A stretch of DNA of 64,000 nucleotides. It comes from Sialis fuliginosa. Lineage: Eukaryota; Arthropoda; Insecta; Megaloptera; Sialidae. Each line of letters begins with the position of its first letter. The stretch's first letter is position 1. The notes beneath the pieces were generated by a model. It made no database searches and was not told the origin of the DNA. It was given only the letters and a program-made list of their open reading frames with translations. Shown piece by piece: positions 1 to 9,914 of the stretch. Made by a program: the position numbers and the translations under genes. The DNA lies in NCBI GenBank assembly GCA_961205875.1, contig OY540817.1, forward strand, positions 5,677,001 through 5,741,000. The letters run 5' to 3'.

Positions 1-613
1 AGGGGCTACGCCCAATGGCCAATAATTTAAATTAAAAAAAAAAAAAAAAGTACTTTACTTTAAGTATATTTAAAAATAATAAAAAGTATATGATACTTTT
101 TGTACGTAATACTTAATTTTAACAAATAAAGTACTTGACGTACCTACTTACTTCAAGTAGATACATTTTAAAGTACCAAAAATTACTTGATACTTCAAAT
201 ACTTTCACTGAGTGACCAGGCCTAGATAGAGGGGGGGATGTTAGAATTTTCCTTACGCTCGCGAAATGGAAGGGTATAGGGCCCCCAAAATATTATTTTG
301 CTCAGACCTCATTGAAGCTCTCTCTGGGCCTGCTTGTGACAGCTTTTTTGTACTTATAGTATAAGAAATAATATACATCTTACAACTATTAAAAACTTCA
401 TGTGATTATAATAATAATTCAAAACGTAGAATAACTGCAAACAATATGTTTATTATTTAATATAATAAATTAAATACAGATGTCCCGTAAGTCATTACCC
501 ATAGGGGAAAATAATAGTCCAAAATTGTATTACATAATTTTTTTTAAAAGTGATAGAAATTCATGTAGATCCTGATTTGCGGGACACTCTGTACGAATAA
601 AAAACTTTTACAG
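1..613. repeat. Repeat-rich 5' flank/intron before the first visible Ir exon
   Basis: Positions about 45-210 repeat variants of AAGTACTT/AAGTATTT, a low-complexity pattern typical of insect MITE ends. About 478-595 is a short inverted repeat with a GTCCCGTAAGT arm and a GCGGGACAC arm; the same motif recurs near 28716 and 50413. No exon of the receptor gene was recognised here, so its upstream exons lie outside the window. Confidence 0.5.
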
Positions 614-3547
614 AATGTGGAAAGAACTTACCTTGAATGCTACAAGCGATCAAGCGCTTTATAGAGTTTGGGACTACCCAATAAAAGAGCAATGGGGACA
701 TATACTACTCGCTATTAACGAATCGATGCCTGTCGAAAATGCATCAGTTGGATTTCAACAGGTACAATAGGCATGATGCCAGTAACAAAGTATCACTGAA
801 ATTATGATTTTAAATAATGAAATAACTATTTTTTTTAATGTATTTATTTTTATATTAAAAGCGAGATTAATATGATTTTTGTTAAAATAAAAACACAAAA
901 TACAGCAATCCACCAATTTAGATAAAACACCAGTCAGAGTGGATGACGTCACGGCTAAGTAAACATCATTTTTGTTTTATTAATATCTGCACTGTTTATA
1001 AATTATTTTGTGGTTTTAAATTATCAATTTGTTTAGTTTTGTGTTACCAAAACTAAAACCGAGAAACGTTAGCGATGGAACAAGGATTTATTATTGTTGA
1101 CAAGGAGTCTTTACATAGCCGTAACGCCAAAAATGCGCCAAGACACTTGCTAGCGTTCTGGCGTCTAATTTAAAATTAGTTTTAAAAGAATCAATTTTTG
1201 TGATTAAACCTTTATTTTTCTGCAGAAATAAGTTTTTTTTTTTTAAATAGGAGACACGTAAAATCATCATAATTTTTTTTTTAAATTAGGCATCATGCCT
1301 ATCATTCATATTTAATTTAAAAAAATAATTAGTGTTCCGTGCCAGCAGCCCCCACTTAAATTATTGAAAATTTTAACAAACGTCAAATTTTTTTTTGTTG
1401 AAACACTTTTTCTCTAAACCAATGGTTCAGCAGTTATAAGGAAATAAACAATTAAATTGTTTATAACAATTATATCAATCTTGATAATTTTGGTGCAATC
1501 TACACCTAATTTTCAATGTTCATGATTTTTTTTCTGAGCGATCCTTTTGGTGATATGGGTGGGGAACAGCAATTTTTAAATGTTTTTCTCGAAAAAATAT
1601 ATATTGTTGAATTCGTGCTTTAATAAGCTTTCATTTGACACCCTACACAATGCCCTTGATTTTTTTTCTTTTTCCCAATTTACCCCCTGAATCAAAATTC
1701 AACTTTTTATACTTCACGTCTATAATTAGGCCACCACACTCTGTACTAAATTTCAAATTTGTACGTCGAATAGTTTCAGAGAAAATCACGTGTGGCAGAC
1801 GGACGGACACCGAAGTGTATCCATAAGTATTCCGTTTAGCACAGAATACTAAAAAGTATAAAGTACCTAAAGTACTGGCACCAGTCTTGGATCCTTTAAG
1901 AGCAAAGTGTACTGTTTTCTGGAATTGATGGGCTTCTTTTTTGTAATTATCATGAACTCATGTTACTAATAAAACAAGTACCTCTTTATTAAATCAATTT
2001 ATTTACCATAGTTCGCAAATGTAGTTAATATTTTATTTTGTTTGTTATTTCTCCAGTAATGAATAAAGTAAAACCAGTATTTGGTACTTAGTGATAGACA
2101 CTTGCTAATGATTACAAAATGATAAGTACTACGACACAAAAGATATAAAAGAAATAATCGTCAAATTTAAAACAATATAAATCAGTTGCTACGATAATAT
2201 AATAATGAATAAATATATTACAGTAACAATTAGTTTAAATATCCACCATTTTGACACCCACTAGCCGATTGTCATCAAATTAAGCTATTTTACAGTTAAG
2301 TGTCTTATAGATTATGATTCAGTAATGGCAGTATGTAATCAAATATCAACAAATATTTATAATTTATTACATTTAATTAAACAAGAATCCAACACTGGGA
2401 TATGATCCAAGATTGGTGCCAGTACCTACCTTATATTTGCTATATTTCAAGGAGAATATGTGAAATTTCATAAACTCAAATATTACAATAAGAAAAGACG
2501 GTGTGATTTTTCATAACTTATGAATAATTTATGACAGGTAGAGGATCATATCGATGCAGATTTTGCGTTTATACACGACTCTTCTGAAATACGGTATGAA
2601 GTGAGCAAGAATTGTAATCTTACAATTGTCGGAGAAGTTTTTTCGGACAAACCTTATGCTGTTGCCGTCCAACAAGGAAGCCATCTTCAAGAGGAAATTA
2701 GTAGATTGTGATTATTTATTTTATAAATACCGATTTCTCACTGATTGATATTAACTTTCGGTTTCAGAATTTTAAATCTTCAGAAAGAAAGATTTTTTGA
2801 ATCACTAACTGCAAAATATTGGAATAATTCTGCAAAAGGAAATTGTCAAAATAACGATGATACCGAAGGAATTACTCTTGAAAGTTTAGGTCAGCTAATT
2901 TTTCATAGTTTTTGAAGTAAAACTTCTTTAGCGTGCTAGTGAATTAGAATGATCTCGACACGTTTTAAAATATAACACTTTGTTTGTCTCTATTCCCTCT
3001 ACTATACGGTTTATGCATCAAAATAATACGTTTGATTATTATTAATTGAATACGTTTAGCTTTATTTATTTAATTCGCATGGTTAATTAAAACAAAAGAA
3101 GCTTATGTCGGCGAGGCACACTACTTTTTCAAATAATTTAGCTTTGTAGAAATCAATGATCTAAAAGCACTGATAGAACAGATAGTAGCTACCGATCTTA
3201 ACCTAAATAGACTATAGACATTTTGACAAATGTCAATAATTTCTTTGCTTCAATTCATACATAATTATTTTGCTTTTATTTAAAATAATTAATTAATTTC
3301 AGGTGGAGTATTTATAGCTACTCTCTTCGGTTTAGCAATTGCTATGATAACATTAGCAGGAGAGATATTCTATTATAAACGCAAAGAGAAAAACGTAGTT
3401 CATGATATGGCCAAAATAAAAACAAAAGAGCTCTCTACCATCAAACCAAAACAAGTAACAATCGGTACAACTTTTAAACCAGTAGCGAATAAAGTCCCTC
3501 GAGTGTCGTACATTTCAGTTTTCCCAAGACACGAATTTCAACCATAA
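614..3547 (+). CDS. Ir93a: Ionotropic receptor, Ir93a-like, 3' part (four exons)
   Basis: Four exons join in frame: 614-761, 2538-2707, 2768-2889 and 3303-3547 (stop TAA), all with GT-AG borders, giving the last 227 residues. They encode the S2 half of the ligand-binding domain (FAFIHDSSEIRYEV, an acidic residue at the position that binds the amino acid in glutamate receptors; GEVFSDKPYAVAVQQGSHLQ), then the fourth membrane helix GGVFIATLFGLAIAMITLAG and a short basic tail. Ionotropic receptors are ligand-gated cation channel subunits of sensory cilia; Ir93a is a conserved co-receptor for temperature and humidity sensing. The wording EGITLESLGGVFIATLFG fits my memory of Ir93a better than Ir25a, whose tail differs, but a comparison is needed to be certain. 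The amino-terminal domain, S1 and pore lie upstream of the window. The first intron is almost entirely transposon sequence. Confidence 0.85.
767..1302. mobile_element. ATAGGCATGATGCC MITE, copy 1 (intronic)
   Basis: A 536-bp element bounded by perfect 14-bp inverted ends ATAGGCATGATGCC. A 523-bp copy is at 51656-52178. Flanking 2-bp duplications differ (CA here, TA there). It carries a CRE-like palindrome TGACGTCA near 941. It begins five bases after the splice donor of the receptor exon that ends at 761. No coding capacity. Confidence 0.8.
1329..1852. mobile_element. MITE with TTAGTGTTCCGTGC-type inverted ends
   Basis: The left end TTAGTGTTCCGTGCC and the reverse complement of the right end (TTAGTATTCTGTGCT) pair with a few mismatches over about 15 bp. 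The right half has a cagacggacggac segment typical of dispersed insect repeats. A related right end lies near 48390-48410. Class uncertain. Confidence 0.5.
1870..2426. mobile_element. GGTACTGGCACCAG MITE, copy 1
   Basis: Inverted ends read AAGTACTGGCACCAGTCTTG on the left and (reverse complement) GGTACTGGCACCAATCTTGG on the right, flanked by TA on both sides. Three further copies are at 30077-30634, 42039-42493 and 57397-57945. The TA duplication suggests a Tc1/mariner-type origin. Non-coding. Confidence 0.75.
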
Positions 3548-3573
3548 AACTATGTGTAAAAGTTACATTATCA

Positions 3574-3579
3574 AATAAA
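3574..3579 (+). terminator. Polyadenylation signal of the Ir gene
   Basis: AATAAA 27 bases after the stop codon of the receptor gene; the only canonical signal before the foldback element that starts at 3654. Confidence 0.6.
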
Positions 3580-3653
3580 AATGATTTTATTAATTATCTT
3601 TATGTATTGTTTATTTGTTATGACTCTAATAAGAGTAGAAAAAACCGAATATA

Positions 3654-4502
3654 CAGTGCGTTCACGATGAAAGGAACAAATTCGTTTAAAATTCAGGTAA
3701 TTATTTTGTGGAAAAACGCTCGGACCAATCGATTAGTATTTTTAGTTGCGGATTTTTTGACATAAGAAAATTGTATACAGGGTGTCTCAGGAAAAACATA
3801 TGCAGTCATCATTGATTTTTTTAAATAGAACACCCTATATATTATACCATTTTTGAATTGTGCGATAAATTCTGAACACTTTTTGTACATCATATAATGT
3901 CTCTAAAATCAGCGGTTTTAGGAATAATGACGTTTGAAAATTGACATTTTGAAATACACACAAGTCAAATAAAATGTTTAAATTGAACAAAAACACCTTG
4001 AACATTTTTTAAAAGCCAACAAAAACATCCTGGTATGCCAAAAAAAAACATTGAACTTTTTTTTTCTTTTTTTTCCTTTTTTTCTTCTTTTTTTTCTTTT
4101 TTTTTCCTTTTTTTGCAATACCAGGTTATTTTTGTTGGCTTTTAAAAAATGTTCAAAGTGTTTTTGTTCAATTTAAACATTTTATTTGACTTGTGTGAAT
4201 TTCAAAATGTCAATTTTCAAACGTCATTATTCCGAAAACCGCTGATTTTAGAGATATGATATGTTGTACAAAAAGTATTTAGAATACACCGTACAATTCA
4301 AAAATGGTATAATATATAGGGTTTTCCATTTAAAAAAATCAATAATGACTGCATATGTTTTTCGTGAGACACCCTGTATAAAATTTTCTTATGTCAAAAA
4401 TCCGCAACTAAAAATACTAATCGACGGGTCCGAGCGTTTTTCCACAAAATAATTACCTGAATTTTAAACGAATTTGTTCCTTCCATCGTGAACGCAGCAC
4501 TG
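3654..4502. mobile_element. 849-bp foldback element with TA target duplication
   Basis: The two arms (about 3654-4035 and 4117-4502) are near-perfect inverted copies. The left end CAGTGCGTTCACGATGAAAG and the reverse complement of the right end CAGTGCTGCGTTCACGATGG differ by a 3-base gap. TA flanks both sides (3652-3653, 4503-4504), as for Tc1/mariner-type elements. The centre (about 4038-4116) is a pure T/C-rich tract. Short ORFs in the arms on opposite strands are mirror images of one another and not genes. Confidence 0.85.
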
Positions 4503-6309
4503 TATGTATACATTTTTCAAATATTACACATGAAAATTTTCAGTTAGTAATTTTTTTGGATTTTTTTTTAAATTTAACAATCTAATAACAAAATTATTTT
4601 ATAAATATTATTTATAATAAATAAATAAAATATATATAATATAATAAATAAATATAAATAATATTGTTATACCTGTGTAGATAAGAAGGTATATTATTAT
4701 AAAATTAAATTGCATAGACTCTATATAGTATATTATTCGAAAACAGCATTAATATTACAGAATTCTGCATTTTTGAAATATTGCTAACGTAAAAAATAAA
4801 TAAGGTAAGTTATAAATTAATAATTTAAAGGTATTTAAACTATTATTATAAAAATGTATTATATTTTATAAATACTATGTAGACACATTAATCTATAAAT
4901 TATAACCACAGTTTTTTTTAATCTTCTGTAAAAGTATTTGTTTTTGTTTTTTTTCCACGCACACAATGTAAAACAAAACATCTGCCAAGTAAATGCACAG
5001 TGCTTCCTCGTGTTAAATTCACCAAAGATAGTTAATTATTCAACAATTTAAATAAAAACCGATAGTGTTCAGATAAATTGCCTGGCATTGGTTAACCATT
5101 TAATTTTTATACAAATTTTACTAAAAAATCTTAGTTAACAAAAGTTGATAAAAAACCGTCTTATCGATCTGAGCGAAATTTTTATGGGTAGATTAGATAT
5201 CAGGGTGCCCTTATACATACGATAGCGTCTCTAACTCGACAAAAAATTTTGGACTCCAAAAAACACTGTTTTTTGACTCAATAATTGTTCGATTTTCAAA
5301 TAATTATATACGTTATCGTATGTAAAGGGATACTCTGATTCGACTTTTTGTATCAGATTCAAAATTAATTGAAGGGTTCAATAGTTACAGCCGTTTTACG
5401 ACGAAAAATTGATAAAAAACAGTAATAACGGCTAGAACAGAATTTTTTATCAACATTTTTAGAATCAGCGTGATGTTATACATACGATAGAGTTCCTAAC
5501 TCGATAAAAAAAAATTTAATCCGATGACATAACATGACAGCGCCTCCACCATATCAAAAAATACAAAATATATATCAAAGGCGCAATTATTTTACGTCAT
5601 CGAATTCAATTTTTTTATCAAGTTAAGAACTCTATCGAATGTATTTGAGCACCCTGAATCCAAATTTGTATTTGGAGTTAAAGTGCCCTAATACATACCG
5701 AAGTGTCTCTAACTCAACAAAAAAATTTGCACTTATTGTTAGTCGAAATGGCTTGTGAAAAATTATTGAAATTCAAAAGGTATACGTGGCGACATCTAGT
5801 GAGTAAAGCTTGAACTATCAAAAACTTATAATATAGTTCAATATAGATGGCACCATATGTACTTTAATTTAAAATCATTTTTTCAGAAGCGAGAACTTAC
5901 TGAATTAATTGTATCTATTTATTTACATAGATGCTATTAATTAGTCTATGTTACTTGTTTATCTACACAAGTATAAAGTATTGTATTATTGACTATTACT
6001 TACCTTATTTATTTAAATAATGTATGCATACTTACGATACTTACTTACCACAAGCCGTCACTATTAATACTAATAGATGTATTATATTGCGTTTATACCA
6101 TATGGTACAGACGCGAACAGAATAATTATTTTTATTTAATTATGCCTGTTCTTTTACACAGATATGACAGACATGTATGTTAATTGACTAATTTTTTAAC
6201 ATCTATTCATCTACAAAGATGCTTCGAAACAGTTCTATGTTACCTGGTTATTTACACAGATAGTAGAACCATTATAACGATTATAAGTAATCGTATACAT
6301 AGTAACTGC
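4503..6309. repeat. AT-rich interval with repeat fragments
   Basis: About 4980-5150 is an inverted partial copy of the repeat at 23735 and 31145. About 5160-5760 holds several diverged units around the motif acatacgatag...tctctaactcgac, in both orientations, including a palindrome near 5470-5660. About 5925-6270 has two related stretches with ctatgttac...ttatytacacaag. No convincing gene; the short ORFs at 5989 and 6184 lack codon bias and known motifs. Confidence 0.4.
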
Positions 6310-6484
6310 AAAACCATTCCTTTATTAATTATTCTTGTCTTCGTATTTTATTATATTCATTGTTGATATAATTATAAATTTTTATAAAATTTGAATATCG
6401 ATTCTCGGTGACGTAATTTCCGCGTAAACGTTGATTGGTCAAGGAGCTAACCAGGCTACCTTGTATAATACTTTACATACCTTG
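6310..6484 (+). promoter_or_regulatory. Transposon-derived promoter-like module upstream of the MADF gene
   Basis: Diverged, rearranged copy of the foldback Mutator-like element at 55738-56265. The terminal block is recognisable: CRE-like TGACGTAAT at about 6409, TTCCGCG at about 6418, inverted CCAAT (GATTGGTC) at 6433-6440, and the outer end TACTTTACATACCTTG to 6484. The inner arm segment (cctttattaattattcttgtcttcg) is at about 6322. It ends 185 bp before the MADF start codon, reading towards it. Sequence similarity is visible; promoter function is inferred. Confidence 0.5.
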
Positions 6485-6669
6485 CCTATCACGTAAACTC
6501 ACTGTCCGACATCATGTGATATATAGCGTAATACTACTCTCTTTGTTCCACACACGGACAAACCACGGCACAAACATAGTACATCTGTCACGTCATATCA
6601 CGTCTCACATGCTACTGAAAATCTATAAACGTGCTGTTACGTTATTGAGCTTATTGTTTCTGTTTAAAA

Positions 6670-8049
6670 ATGGAGATGCTAATAGATAAAGTTAGACAGC
6701 ATGAAATTTTATTTAATATCAGATCGACTGATTACAGAGACCAACGAATGCGGCAAGAAGCCTGGAATGAAATAGGAAATCATTTACACATTTCAGGTAA
6801 GACCAGAATTTATCGATTTTTTTTATTTTTTACTATTATTTTTATAAATTTCATAAATTCTTTTCTTTTGAATTAATTATTATGAATGTATTTGATAACA
6901 AACGAGAGGCTGGCTGGTTACACCATATAATATCTGTAATGATTATATCGTTGATTATACTCTTCCCTCACCAAAAAAATATCTGGTTACGCCACTGAAC
7001 GATAATTGTCAGTTTTAAATATAGGTAGGTATTTGAGAAACGAAAATACAATAATCATACGTCTAAATAATTAAATTTTATTTATTAATATAAGCTTTTA
7101 TTATTTAGTATAATCATGTAGAATTAAGTTAGGTTACATAACATAACCGTTATCATTTTAGGTTAGAGTAGATACAATATAATATATTTTGCTATTTGAT
7201 TGGAATTATTGAACCATTTAACTTAAATAATTATTTAAGAAAACATCACAAAAATTACACAATATGAATCAATAAATAAAGCTAGATTAATTTTGATGTA
7301 AATTTTTAGGTTAGAATAGATAAAATAAATAATTACTTACTTATAGAATGTATTTTTGCAGCATATAAAGCTAAAGAAAATTGGGAGAAACTCCGTAGAT
7401 GTTTTACGAATGTTCTCAGTCGACGCCGTCTTAAAAAGAAATCTACAAAAAAGTATATTCCATGGAAGTATGAAAACCAAATGTCTTTTTTGTTACCTTA
7501 TTTAGAAATTCGAAAGTAAGTTAAATTTATATTTTATTATTATAGAATATAAATAATTCATTTATGTATTGTTATAGGCCTCGTAATCGATTTGGAGACA
7601 CATTTTGTTCTCAGAACGTGACAGAATTTGAAAATACAGAACAAAACATACTTAACCAAACAAATGAAGATTTAGAATTTTCAAACCAACTTTTAAACCT
7701 CAAAAAGGAAAAAGACATTGAAACAAATGAAACTTTTGAATTTTCTAAAAGGCAAAAAATCAGTATTCAGAAAAAAGATGAAACTGAACGTCCATCTTTA
7801 AATAATAATAAACTCAACGAAAAATCGATACTGACAGATTTTGACGATACCGACATGTTCTTTTTAAGTCTATCAAGAATGACAAAGAAATTACCGAAAA
7901 CTGAACAAGCAAGTATAAAACTTATAATAAGCAATGCCGTACTCAAAGCAGAAATGAAACATGAAGAAGCGCAAGAGAAGTACACCGTTGATACATCTTG
8001 TTTAGTTGAACCAATACTGTCTCCAGATAGCGAACCACCAGATGCATAA
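6670..8049 (+). CDS. MADF-BESS domain DNA-binding protein
   Basis: Three exons (6670-6796, 7362-7515, 7578-8049) with GT-AG introns and matching phases encode 250 residues. Residues about 5-95 form a MADF (Myb/SANT-like) domain: LIDKVRQHEILFNIRSTDYR, then RQEAWNEIG and, after the first intron, ENWEKLRRCF and YIPWKYENQMSFLLPYL, giving the conserved Trp and Tyr positions. A lysine/glutamate-rich linker follows. Residues about 183-219 are a BESS motif (DDTDMFFLSLSRM, KKLPKTEQASIKL), normally used for protein-protein contacts. Proteins of this layout (Adf-1, Stonewall, Dip3 and many uncharacterised insect paralogs) are nuclear sequence-specific regulators. I cannot name the ortholog. The start codon has an A-rich upstream context and is the first ATG giving a full MADF domain. 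Confidence 0.88.
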
Positions 8050-8111
8050 CTCAAATTTAAATATCTTTTTACACACCAAAATATTTTTTATAATACATAT
8101 TTATTCATTTT

Positions 8112-8117
8112 AATAAA
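8112..8117 (+). terminator. Polyadenylation signal of the MADF-BESS gene
   Basis: AATAAA 63 bases after the stop codon, followed by an AT-rich stretch. Confidence 0.5.
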
Positions 8118-8684
8118 ACAATTATAACTGTGATTATCAATTTGGATAAGGAAGTGTCCATTGAGAGGAGAAGGGTGGGAGTCCATAAAACATTACCATC
8201 TAGTTAAAAAATAAATACCCATAATGCTTATTTAATTTATTCATTCAAATATTTAAGTAGTATGGGTCATGTTTTAAAAGTCAATGAGGTGGCCTTGAAC
8301 TAGCCTACAGTCAACCCTTACTACTTATTTATTTTAGCTGGTTTATTTTACAAAAAAACAACATTTTGGAAACCTGCGCTGACTGATATTTTATTTCAAG
8401 AGAACATAATCGATTAACAAGATATATTGTGATTTCATCTACACTGGTTTAAGTAACAAAATAAAATATTAAATGCAGAAGAATCGTTTTACAATAAATT
8501 AATGCAATCGCACGTAGATAATATGATTATTTTTGTGCAATAAAATTAATACAGTCGCACGATGGCAAATAAGATTCATTCATATTTCATTTATAATTAC
8601 TTCTAGCTCAGTCAATAAAGACAAAAATGGCATTTATAATAAGGTTATATTAAATGATTTGCTTACTTTTTAACCTTGACGAGT

Positions 8685-9068
8685 CGCCATCTTGGAAAAC
8701 AGGTTTTTTTTGTAATATCTCCTTTCCGGTCGGCCTCACGATTATGATAGTTATTTTCAATATTATAGAAGATACAATTCCCAACAATTTTTGTTTTAAA
8801 CATTTTTGTGTAGGATAAATAGTTTCTGAGATATGGCCCTTACAAACAGTGAGTAATCACAATTCTCGCGGGAAACAGACCATTCTATTAACGACCATAT
8901 CTCAGAAACTATTGCACCTGCAAAAAAATATTTGAGATAAAAGTTGTTGGGAATCTTCTATAATACTTCTCATAACTGTCTTGATCATGGGGTCAACCAG
9001 AAAGGAGTTATTGCGAAAAAACCGTTTTCGTCGGCCATCTTTCCAAGATGGCAGCTTGTCAAAGTCGA
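8685..9068. mobile_element. Imperfect foldback element
   Basis: Inverted arms: gagtcgccatcttggaaaac at the left pairs with ccaagatggcagcttgtcaa at the right. Inside, ttctgagatatgg pairs with ccatatctcagaa, and cccaacaattttt with aaaagttgttggg. No target duplication could be fixed. Confidence 0.6.
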
Positions 9069-9914
9069 ATATTCCTAGATTTAATGTAACCCAAAATGAG
9101 TGGACTATTTTATACAAACGAGAAACTACTGAGCTCATAAATATTTTTGCGTAACAAAATATTTTTACAACTAATTAACAATCATTATAATCAAGTTTGA
9201 AGATTAAAAAAATAAAAACAAATATTAAGTTGGTTTTGAAGCATAAAGACTTTTTTCAATTATACATGGTTTATCTAAATATTATTATGTAACAGTAAAT
9301 ATCTGAGATTAAATAATTCAATGTAATCAAAATTTATATAAGAACTTTCAAATTTTGCTTACAAAGTTAATAAATTAATAGTTCTTTTAATTTAAAATAG
9401 AAAAACAATTACATGGTCCTTTCATAACCTTATTTCATTTAATATGATACTATTTTTTTAAATGTTTTATTAAGAAAAATATAGGAACAAAATCTTACGG
9501 AATTCAAAGAAAACATTAATATTTTTGTGTATCGTTTTGAAATCTTTCGAAAAGACCTGTTTAAATAAATTTTCAAATCACGCGCAAGTACGGTTTTCTA
9601 AAGTCTTTACATTTCATTATTTTTTTTTTCAATATATCTTCTTTAATTAAAAAATTCGTTTATCGGTTTTTACCTAAATGAAATTAAATTCAGAATTTAT
9701 AATTAAAATTCACCATCTCATCACTGGATCCGTCTATTAATAGTACACCAATTACTGTTAAACCTATCCCGGAGGAAATGACTTAGATTCTGACACACTT
9801 GTCTTAGAATGTGAAATTCTGAACGTAACTTCAGTGTTATTGTTTCGGTAATTTTGCCATTGCTACAATCCCTAAAATTCAAATGTCCACGTCGACTCAC
9901 GACTACAATTAACG
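9069..9914. other. AT-rich interval downstream of Tom40 and the MADF gene
   Basis: The genes on either side converge here (MADF-BESS on +, Tom40 on -). I see no gene or clear repeat. A minus-strand AATAAA lies near 9466-9471, but it is about 450 bp past the Tom40 stop and may not be the signal used. Confidence 0.4.

Noticed and set aside
3693-4452. Two similar ORFs on opposite strands
   Set aside because: They are the same arm sequence read in each half of a foldback element.
6184-6689. ORFs at 6184 and 6435 upstream of the MADF gene
   Set aside because: AT-rich, no domain, and the second overlaps the MADF start in another frame; more likely 5' flank.
7767-8054. 95-codon minus-strand ORF
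   Set aside because: Antisense of the MADF-BESS last exon.
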